Positions 1 to 5,826 of a stretch of DNA of 10,057 nucleotides are shown piece by piece. The stretch is from Synergistota bacterium (lineage in GTDB: Bacteria; Synergistota; JAGHAJ01), in contig JAGHAJ010000057.1 in the NCBI GenBank assembly GCA_021161545.1, forward strand, positions 1 through 10,057, in the 5' to 3' direction. The translations under genes and the position numbers were made by a program. The first letter of the stretch is position 1. Each line of letters opens with the position of its first letter. The notes under the pieces were generated by a model. The model did not search any database. It was not told the DNA's origin and saw only the letters and a list, made by a program, of their open reading frames with translations.

Positions 1-1167
1 ATACCAATAAAGAAAAGCATTGTGAAAGATATAGAAACAGTCCCCTACCCCACTATCACGCCTATACCTTGGATAGAAAGCGTTCACGATAGAGGAAGTG
101 TAGAGATATTTAGAGGATGCAATAGAGGTTGCCGATTTTGCTCAGCAGGGTTTATATACAGACCTGTAAGAGAAAGAAGTATGGAGACTATAATCCATCT
201 CGTAGATGAAATTTTAAGACACTCTGGGTATTCAGATATTTCCTTAACATCATTGAGCTCGGGAGACTACACGAATATTGTCCCGCTGGTAACAGAATTG
301 CTAAGCAGATACAAAGATAAACACATTTTCATATCCCTTCCATCCCTACGAATGGATTCCTTTTCAGTTGAACTGGCAGAAATGATAAGTAGCCTCAAAA
401 AAACAGGGTTCACATTTGCACCAGAAGCAGCAACGCAAAGACTACGAAATGTAATAAACAAGACTATAACAGACAAGGATATATGGGACAGTATAACAGC
501 AGTACTAAGAATGGGTTGGAGGACATTGAAATTCTATTTTATGATAGGCCTTCCGACTGAAAGAGTTGAAGACATAGAAGCAATAGTAGAAATGGTGAAG
601 GGTGTAAACATGACAGCTAAACAGATAACAAAAAAGAAAATAAACATAAACCTTACTATATCTCCATTTATACCTAAAACTCACACACCATTCCAGTGGA
701 GAGAACAAGCACCACCAGAATATATAAAAGAGATGGAGATGTATATATTTAATAAGCTGCGTTCAAACAGGAATATAAAGATAGGGAGAAGAGATAAAAA
801 CCTGTCCTTAATGGAAGGTGTCATATCTCGCGGAGATAGAAGACTATCAAAACTCATATATACTGCTTGGAGACTTGGAGCAAAATTTGATAGCTGGACG
901 GAAAACTTTGATATACAAAAATGGATGAAAGCATTTGAACTTACATCTCTGGAACCATCGTTCTATACGAGGAAGCGCCCATATACGGAAATTTTGCCGT
1001 GGGACCATATAGATAGCGGGCTTAGAAAGGAATTTCTAATAGAAGAAGATGAAAAAGCAGAAAATGGGGTGACTACACCGGACTGTCGGGCAGGAAAGTG
1101 CATAGATTGTGGGGTATGCCCAGCATTCGGGACATACCTGCAGTTGAAGGGAGAATTCTATGAATAA
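1..1167 (+). CDS. TIGR03960-type B12-binding radical SAM protein, 5'-truncated by window edge
   Basis: The frame is open from base 1, so the gene starts before the window. A GTG at 22 is not the true start, because family members carry a cobalamin-binding-like domain ahead of this region. Seen: the radical SAM cluster motif CNRGCRFC (CX3CX2C, codons 118-141) that binds the 4Fe-4S cluster and SAM, preceded by VHDRGSVEIFRG and followed by the family-typical IYRPVRERS and SLSSGDY; a core FMIGLP segment near 540-555; and a C-terminal cysteine cluster CX4CX2CX2C (codons at 1084, 1099, 1108, 1117), also typical of the family and probably an extra metal site. The gene overlaps the downstream DUF2344 gene by 8 bases, its standard partner, so the two are translationally coupled. 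The reaction and substrate are unknown; the protein should be cytoplasmic. Family assignment is firm, function is not. Confidence 0.9.
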   Translation: MPIKKSIVKDIETVPYPTITPIPWIESVHDRGSVEIFRGCNRGCRFCSAGFIYRPVRERSMETIIHLVDEILRHSGYSDISLTSLSSGDYTNIVPLVTELLSRYKDKHIFISLPSLRMDSFSVELAEMISSLKKTGFTFAPEAATQRLRNVINKTITDKDIWDSITAVLRMGWRTLKFYFMIGLPTERVEDIEAIVEMVKGVNMTAKQITKKKININLTISPFIPKTHTPFQWREQAPPEYIKEMEMYIFNKLRSNRNIKIGRRDKNLSLMEGVISRGDRRLSKLIYTAWRLGAKFDSWTENFDIQKWMKAFELTSLEPSFYTRKRPYTEILPWDHIDSGLRKEFLIEEDEKAENGVTTPDCRAGKCIDCGVCPAFGTYLQLKGEFYE

Positions 1168-1774
1168 GAAGCTACGCATAGAATACAGCAAAATGGGAGT
1201 TATTGCTTTTATATCTCATAGAGACCTCATCCGGCTATTTGAGCGAGTACTAAGGACTATAAACTTACCATTCAAGTTTACAGAAGGCTTCAATCCACAC
1301 CCCAAAATGACATTCGGATTGCCTCTACCTATTGGTGTAGAGGGCAAAAACGAGCTCATGGATATAGAGCTATCGCATGAAGTAAACCCAGACGAGATAA
1401 CTAAGTTACTTAGAAAAAAACTCCCAAAGGGTATAAGCATAAAAAAAACCTTTTGGGTAGACAAAGATGAAAACAGGATAAATACACGGACGAAAGCAAC
1501 GTATATTATATGCCTTAATCGCTGTGTCAATGCAGACGCAGTACACGCATGGCTAAAATCAAACCCGAAATTCCATAAAACCACGAAATCTGGAAAGCAG
1601 AAGGAGAATAGTCTCACGGATTCAGTAGCAAAGGTGAAGGTATACATGAAAAAGCTTATAGCCGTGAAGATGGACATACAAGGCGGAATTAGTTTTTCGA
1701 ATATATTGTATTCTCTCTTGCAACATATCAATGCAGAACCCCAACAAATAAAAAGAATAAGACGAATATGGTAA
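1160..1774 (+). CDS. DUF2344 / TIGR03936 radical SAM-associated protein
   Basis: This 204-residue protein carries the hallmark N-terminal motifs of the family: FISHRDL (residues 17-23), a run ending in LPFKFTEGFNPHPK (GFNPHPK at 43-49), then a PLPIGVEG segment (55-62). The C-terminus ends in basic residues (IKRIRRIW). No signal peptide or membrane segment is seen. The ATG at 1160 lies 6 bases after GGGAG (1149-1153) and overlaps the end of the radical SAM gene, which supports this start. In known genomes the family is found beside, or fused to, TIGR03960 radical SAM proteins, often near RNase G and the ribosomal protein genes rplU and rpmA; here pgi follows instead. It is probably an accessory or substrate-handling subunit of the radical SAM enzyme, but this is inferred from gene order and no biochemical role is established. 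Confidence 0.9.
   Translation: MNKKLRIEYSKMGVIAFISHRDLIRLFERVLRTINLPFKFTEGFNPHPKMTFGLPLPIGVEGKNELMDIELSHEVNPDEITKLLRKKLPKGISIKKTFWVDKDENRINTRTKATYIICLNRCVNADAVHAWLKSNPKFHKTTKSGKQKENSLTDSVAKVKVYMKKLIAVKMDIQGGISFSNILYSLLQHINAEPQQIKRIRRIW
1423..1457. repeat. Imperfect inverted repeat flanking an A8 run in the DUF2344 gene
   Basis: CCCAAAGG (1423-1430) pairs with CCTTTTGGG (1449-1457) with one bulged T. The loop contains an A8 run (1441-1448), and an A7 run lies just upstream (1414-1420). All are inside the coding sequence and the frame is intact. Confidence 0.5.
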
Positions 1775-1805
1775 AATAAAAGAAACATATAAGGGGTGAG
1801 AAGAT

Positions 1806-3179
1806 ATGATAAAAATAGACTATAGTGGTGTAATGGAAAAATCAGTTCGAGAACATGGCATCAAAGAGGAAGAGTTAGAAAAATTCGATATATCCAAGTA
1901 TCATGCAGCACTTGAGAGTAAAATTGATAGGAAAGAGATAGGATTCTATGACCTACCATATCAGGACACATCAAAGATAAAAGAAACAGCAGAACAAATA
2001 AGACAAAAGTTTAGGTATTTTGTTGTTATAGGAATAGGAGGGTCTTCTCTTGGAAACCTTATGCTACATCAGGCACTAAATCATATTATGTATAATGAAC
2101 TGCCTGATATGTATCCTAAGTTTTACATGCTTGATAACCCTGATCCAGTTGTCCTTGAGGGTATTATGCGTATGGTAAATCCGAAGGAAACATGTTTCAA
2201 CGTCATAAGTAAATCTGGAAGTACAGCAGAGACGATGGCAAATTACTTGGTAGCAAGAAATGAACTATCAAAGTATGTAGACAAATCCAAACTACCCGAG
2301 CACTTTATATTTACCACAGATCCTTCTGCTGGTAATTTGAACAAGATTGCAGACAGGGAGGAAATAAAGCGGCTTTTTATCCCCCAAAATGTGGGTGGGA
2401 GATTTTCCGTACTTACACCTGTAGGCTTACTTTCTGCTGCTGTTACGGGCATAGAGATAGACAGAATCTTAAGCGGTGCAAAATCCATGTCACAGATATG
2501 CAGAGAACCTTCTTTAGATAACCCAGGATATCTTATCGCTATAATACACTACATAATGTTCAACAGAGGTAAAAATATATCGGTTATGATGCCGTATTCT
2601 AATCACCTTTACAATTTTGCCGACTGGTACAGGCAACTGTGGGCAGAAAGCCTTGGCAAAAGGTATTCAACTGAAGGCAAAGAAATAAATGTAGGACAAA
2701 CACCAATAAAATCCTTAGGTGCAATAGACCAACATTCCCAAATACAGCTATATAACGAAGGTCCAAACGACAAAATCATAACGTTTATAAGAGTAGAAAA
2801 AACCAATAAAGACTATGAAATAGACGCTACACCTTATAGGGATATAGAAGGATTAAGCTACCTCACGGGGCATACCCTTCATGAGCTGCTACTCACAGAA
2901 CAAACTGCAACAGCTGTATCGCTTATAAAAAACAAAAGACCCAACCTCACTATTACCATAGACGAAATAACTCCTGAAAATCTGGGAAAGCTTATATTCA
3001 TATATTTTACGGCAACAGCATTTAGTGGCGAACTTTTTCACATAAATGCATTTAACCAGCCAGGTGTAGAAATGGGCAAGAAATATACCTACGGATTGAT
3101 GGGAAGAAGGGGATTCAGGGAGTATGCAGACGAGATAAATAAGATAAAAAAAGAGGATTTTGTCCTAACCCTTCCTTAG
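1806..3179 (+). CDS. pgi: Glucose-6-phosphate isomerase
   Basis: Interconverts glucose 6-phosphate and fructose 6-phosphate in glycolysis and gluconeogenesis; cytoplasmic. The 457-residue protein is complete and has a usual length for the shorter bacterial PGI type. Seen: GIGGSSLG (76-83) and SKSGST (135-140), both sugar-phosphate binding SIS-domain motifs; the signature GGRFSVLTPVG (197-207); WAESLGK with the probable catalytic Glu281; DQHSQ with His310, the ring-opening residue; and the second signature FNQPGVEMGKK with catalytic Lys425. The ATG at 1806 follows AAGGGGTG (1791-1798) with a 7-base gap. It lies 31 bases after the DUF2344 gene with no visible promoter or terminator between them, so co-transcription is likely. 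Its last 15 bases overlap the end of the convergent methyltransferase gene. The stop is TAG. Confidence 0.97.
   Translation: MIKIDYSGVMEKSVREHGIKEEELEKFDISKYHAALESKIDRKEIGFYDLPYQDTSKIKETAEQIRQKFRYFVVIGIGGSSLGNLMLHQALNHIMYNELPDMYPKFYMLDNPDPVVLEGIMRMVNPKETCFNVISKSGSTAETMANYLVARNELSKYVDKSKLPEHFIFTTDPSAGNLNKIADREEIKRLFIPQNVGGRFSVLTPVGLLSAAVTGIEIDRILSGAKSMSQICREPSLDNPGYLIAIIHYIMFNRGKNISVMMPYSNHLYNFADWYRQLWAESLGKRYSTEGKEINVGQTPIKSLGAIDQHSQIQLYNEGPNDKIITFIRVEKTNKDYEIDATPYRDIEGLSYLTGHTLHELLLTEQTATAVSLIKNKRPNLTITIDEITPENLGKLIFIYFTATAFSGELFHINAFNQPGVEMGKKYTYGLMGRRGFREYADEINKIKKEDFVLTLP
3146..3167 (-). terminator. Weak candidate terminator at the end of the minus-strand operon
   Basis: On the minus strand, the stop codon of the methyltransferase gene opens a short hairpin, AGGA (3166-3163), loop CAAAA, TCCT (3157-3154). 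It is followed by C and T (3153-3152 region) leading into an unbroken run of seven T (plus-strand A at 3146-3152). The U tract is good but the stem is only 4 base pairs, so it may not act alone. It lies wholly within the 3' end of pgi. Confidence 0.2.
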
Positions 3180-3728
3180 CCTCAAAGGAAAAAGAGCGGG
3201 AACTTTTTTCATGTACTGCAGATAAAGATTACCAAACTTCTCGATAAGGAGGGATTCTTCTCTCCTTATCCTTTTGTACATAATAAATGGCATAAAAGTA
3301 TAGGTATATATCAAAGAAATAAAACCATTCATGATCAACGGTGAAGAAAGCACAATAAGGAGTAAACCTAAGTAAAGTGGATGCCTCACATATGCGTATA
3401 TACCATCAGTTATAAGTTCATCTCCTGGGACTATCTGAACAGTAAATCTATGTTTAAGCTGACTTCTACCTATATATCTCAGGAGCAGACCTGTTGCAAA
3501 TATGAAAAAACCTATGTATGATTCCAAGGTGTTGTCCGGTGTGCCTATAAATAGTTTTTCCGCCGGGGAACCAACCGCCACGGAGAGCGTACCAAATAGC
3601 ACCCAGTTGTATTCTTTAAAGTGAGAGGTACGTTCAGAGGGTGGGATATAAAACACCCACCCTCTCTCTACCACCCCAAAAACTCCATATAGAGATATAT
3701 AGAAGATAAGTAGCCATTTAAACGGCAA
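3165..3728 (-). CDS. ICMT-like integral membrane methyltransferase family protein
   Basis: This 187-residue hydrophobic protein has about four or five membrane segments (roughly 4-20, 40-54, 70-86, and a 118-150 hairpin). Its conserved C-terminal half reads GIYAYVRHPLYLG (109-121), RREE (155-158) and FGNLYLQYMKKVPALFP (165-181). The RHP and RREE motifs form the SAM-binding part in the isoprenylcysteine carboxyl methyltransferase / phospholipid methyltransferase superfamily. Bacterial members rarely have a known substrate; a protein prenyl-cysteine role should not be assumed. The start used is TTG at 3728, directly after the TAG stop of the EF-G gene and in the same frame, with AAGGAGG (3746-3740) 11 bases upstream. 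A GTG at 3674 with GGAG 8 bases upstream is an alternative but would remove the first membrane segment. It is the last gene of the operon. Confidence 0.85.
   Translation of the reverse strand: MPFKWLLIFYISLYGVFGVVERGWVFYIPPSERTSHFKEYNWVLFGTLSVAVGSPAEKLFIGTPDNTLESYIGFFIFATGLLLRYIGRSQLKHRFTVQIVPGDELITDGIYAYVRHPLYLGLLLIVLSSPLIMNGFISLIYTYTFMPFIMYKRIRREESLLIEKFGNLYLQYMKKVPALFPLRLRKG
3243..3275 (+). terminator. Candidate intrinsic terminator for the plus-strand unit, inside the opposite gene
   Basis: About 64 bases after the pgi stop lies GATAAGGAG (3243-3251), matched perfectly by CTCCTTATC (3262-3270). Read as plus-strand RNA the stem extends inward by a G-U pair and two more pairs to 12 base pairs around a TTCT tetraloop, and is followed by CTTTT (3271-3275). 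The minus-strand copy has an A-C mismatch in place of the G-U pair, so the structure favours the plus transcript. The T tract is short, and the segment also codes for residues of the methyltransferase, so this is only a candidate. Confidence 0.35.
3636..3665. repeat. 10-bp perfect inverted repeat in the 5' part of the methyltransferase gene
   Basis: AGAGGGTGGG (3636-3645) and CCCACCCTCT (3656-3665) are exact reverse complements separated by 10 AT-rich bases. Seven of the ten pairs are G-C, unusually strong for this AT-rich region. In the minus-strand mRNA the hairpin begins 64 bases after the EF-G stop and covers codons 22-31 of the methyltransferase. No T run follows it on the minus strand, so it is not a standard terminator. 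Confidence 0.8.
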
Positions 3729-5813
3729 CTATTTATCTTCCTCCTTGCTCGCAGCTTCTATTATCTTCTTGGCTATATCAGGTGGTACTTCTTCATACTC
3801 GTGGAACTCCATACTGTATGTACCCCTTCCCGAAGTAAGTGACTTTAGAACGATAGCATACTTGTACATCTCTGCAAGCGGTACAAGTGCCGAAATCTTT
3901 TCATATTTACCATGCTTTTCCATGCCAAGTATTCTACCTCTACGCGAGTTTAGGTCTCCCATTACATCTCCCATATTCTCTTCAGGCACTATAACTTCAA
4001 CTTTCATGATGGGCTCAAGCAATATCGGTTTTGCCTCTGCCATTGCTTTCTTAAAAGACAAAGATGCTGCTATCTTGAATGCCATTTCGGAAGAATCTAC
4101 CGGATGATATGAGCCATCGTACAGCGTAGCCTTAAAGTCTATAACGGGATACCCTGCAAGTACACCCTTCTGCATTGCTTCTCTCAAGCCCTTTTCAACT
4201 GCAGGAATATACTGCTTAGGCACTACTCCACCTACTATTTTATCAGTAAATTCAAACCCCTTGCCTCTCTCTAAAGGCTCAAACTCTATCCATACATCAC
4301 CATATTGTCCATGACCACCGGTCTGTTTTTTGTACTTGCCTTGAGCTTTTGCTTTCCCCTTTATGCTCTCCTTATAGGGTACTTTCGGAGTAGCCGTATC
4401 AACATCCACGCCAAATCTCCTTTTGAGTCTCTCCATCATAATACCAAGATGTAAATCCCCCATGCCAGACACTATTGTCTCTTTTGTCTCCACGTTATAC
4501 TCTGCCCTAAATGTAGGATCTTCCTCTGCCAACTTCTCTAACGAGGCGTTCAGTTTATCTTCATCGCCTTTAGATTTTGGAAAGACCGCCACAGAATATA
4601 TTGGAGATGGTAACTTTATAGGCTCAAACAGTATCGGATTATCCTTATCAGAAAGGGTATCTCCTATAGATATACTCTTTATCTTTGCAACCGCTGCTAT
4701 ATCACCCGCTTTGACTTCTGTAACCTTTGTTTGCTCCTTGCCTCTTGTGACAAAGAGGTTTGTCATTTTTTCTGTTTCTCCCTTCGATACATTTAGTATT
4801 GTATCATCTGCTTTTATCTTACCTGAGTAAACTCTAAAGAAGCTCAATTTCCCCACATACGGATCAACCATTACCTTAAAAACGAGAGCAGAAAACGATT
4901 CAGATTCATCTGGCTTTCTCTCTACTTCTTCATTCGTTTCCGGATGAACCCCCTTGACAGCACCCACATCTACAGGAGAAGGTAGGCATTTCCCCATCAT
5001 TTCCAGAACGTGTAAGCAACCGATGTTGTTGTAAGCAGATGCAGGGATAACTGGTATTATAGCTTTATCTGCTACTGCCTTTCTGAGTGCGACCATTATC
5101 TCATCCTCGGTTAATTCCCCACCTTCTAAATACTTATTTAGAAGGTTATCATCTATCTCTGCTACTGCTTCAACCAGCTTCTCTCTCCATTCATCAACTA
5201 AGCCTCCTAACTCAGAAGGTATTTCCCCATCCTCACATTTGCCAGAAAGATCATTAGCATATATATATGCCTTTCTTTTTATAAGATCAACAAGTCCATT
5301 AAAGGACGATTCCTTTCCTACAGGTAAAAATATGGGGTATATCTGCTTACCCCAACTGTTCCTCAAGTCCTCAAGCACATTATAAAAGTCTGTATGTTCC
5401 CTGTCCAGCTTATTTATTATTATAGCAGCTGGTTTCTCAAGTTCCTGCACCCTGTCCCATGCAACCTCTGTCTGCACTTCTATACCAGATGGTGCAGAAA
5501 TCACTATTATTACTGTATCTACAACTCTTACGGCACTGTACATATCGCTTATGAAATCACCGTATCCTGGTGTATCTACGATATTTATTCGCTTGCCATT
5601 GTAATCTAAGTAGATAACAGAAGAGTTTATAGATACCTTCCTTTGGACCTCCTCAGGATCAAAGTCACTTACCGTATTCCCTTCATCTACCCTACCCAGT
5701 CTTGTTGTCACACCTGCTGAATAAAGTATAGCCTCAACCAGCGAGGTTTTACCGGAACCTCCATGTCCTACCATTGCTACATTTCTCACATCAGAAACTT
5801 CATAACTTCCCAT
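3729..5813 (-). CDS. fusA: Elongation factor G paralogue, EF-G2 type
   Basis: This 694-residue translational GTPase has the full EF-G domain order: G domain with P-loop GHGGSGKT (16-23), DTPGYGDF (80-87) and NKLD (134-137); domain II from about 300; domain III with EDPTFRAEY near 430; domain IV with GHGQYGD (500-506) and the tip loop DGSYHPVDSSEMAFK, whose His570 matches the translocation-critical tip His of EF-G; domain V from about 600. Two features mark it as an EF-G2-type paralogue: switch I reads EEVQRKVSINSSV instead of the usual ERGITI-type sequence, and the switch II His of DTPGHVDF is Tyr84. It probably acts on the ribosome, but main translocase versus specialised factor cannot be told here. 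ATG at 5813 follows AGGGGGG (5828-5822), whose first bases belong to the gatB stop. The stop is TAG, in frame with the next gene. Confidence 0.93.
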   Translation of the reverse strand: MGSYEVSDVRNVAMVGHGGSGKTSLVEAILYSAGVTTRLGRVDEGNTVSDFDPEEVQRKVSINSSVIYLDYNGKRINIVDTPGYGDFISDMYSAVRVVDTVIIVISAPSGIEVQTEVAWDRVQELEKPAAIIINKLDREHTDFYNVLEDLRNSWGKQIYPIFLPVGKESSFNGLVDLIKRKAYIYANDLSGKCEDGEIPSELGGLVDEWREKLVEAVAEIDDNLLNKYLEGGELTEDEIMVALRKAVADKAIIPVIPASAYNNIGCLHVLEMMGKCLPSPVDVGAVKGVHPETNEEVERKPDESESFSALVFKVMVDPYVGKLSFFRVYSGKIKADDTILNVSKGETEKMTNLFVTRGKEQTKVTEVKAGDIAAVAKIKSISIGDTLSDKDNPILFEPIKLPSPIYSVAVFPKSKGDEDKLNASLEKLAEEDPTFRAEYNVETKETIVSGMGDLHLGIMMERLKRRFGVDVDTATPKVPYKESIKGKAKAQGKYKKQTGGHGQYGDVWIEFEPLERGKGFEFTDKIVGGVVPKQYIPAVEKGLREAMQKGVLAGYPVIDFKATLYDGSYHPVDSSEMAFKIAASLSFKKAMAEAKPILLEPIMKVEVIVPEENMGDVMGDLNSRRGRILGMEKHGKYEKISALVPLAEMYKYAIVLKSLTSGRGTYSMEFHEYEEVPPDIAKKIIEAASKEEDK
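3740..3746 (-). promoter_or_regulatory. Ribosome binding site for the methyltransferase gene, inside the EF-G gene end
   Basis: AAGGAGG on the minus strand is a near-perfect Shine-Dalgarno site within the last codons of the EF-G gene. It is the only strong site near the TTG start at 3728. The 11-base spacing is longer than elsewhere in this window (6-8 bases), which leaves the start slightly uncertain. Confidence 0.55.
5121..5146. repeat. 12-bp perfect inverted repeat with 2-base centre, inside the EF-G gene
   Basis: ACCTTCTAAATA (5121-5132), CT, TATTTAGAAGGT (5135-5146) form a 26-base dyad with no mismatch in either arm. On the minus strand it encodes the segment NLLNKYLEGG, a stretch commonly conserved in EF-G, so codon constraint explains part of the sequence. 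The symmetry itself is not required by the protein. Confidence 0.85.
5257..5270. repeat. 14-bp palindrome GCATATATATATGC in the EF-G gene
   Basis: A perfect but low-complexity palindrome made mostly of AT steps, encoding AYIYA on the minus strand. It probably reflects the Tyr/Ile-rich segment and the ATA/TAT codon preference rather than a site. Confidence 0.6.
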
Positions 5814-5826
5814 ACACTCAACCCCC

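Noticed and set aside
22-24. GTG at 22 as the start of the radical SAM gene
   Set aside because: The frame is open to base 1 and the family's N-terminal domain is expected upstream; the residues before it (IPIKKSI) fit the family as well.
1216-1788. Long minus-strand open frame opposite the DUF2344 gene
   Set aside because: The translation is Phe/Ser/Cys-rich with no recognisable domain, as expected from the antisense of A-rich coding DNA; the plus-strand gene has clear family motifs.
2535-2548. TATAAT-like sequence inside pgi as an internal promoter
   Set aside because: There is no matching -35 element at proper spacing and such hexamers are common in AT-rich DNA.
3172-3210. Short hairpins TTCCTT/AAGGAA (3172-3190) and GGAAAAAG/CTTTTTTC (3187-3210) just after pgi as terminators
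   Set aside because: They share bases and exclude each other; the first is not followed by a T run, and the second is mostly A-T with its T tract inside the stem.
3165-3728. Assigning the ICMT-like gene as a protein prenylcysteine methyltransferase
   Set aside because: Only the SAM-binding C-terminal motifs are shared; bacterial members act on varied or unknown substrates and nothing here points to prenylated proteins.
4423-4830. Plus-strand open frame inside the EF-G gene
   Set aside because: It is antisense to conserved EF-G domains II-III, has no ribosome binding site of note and no recognisable motif.
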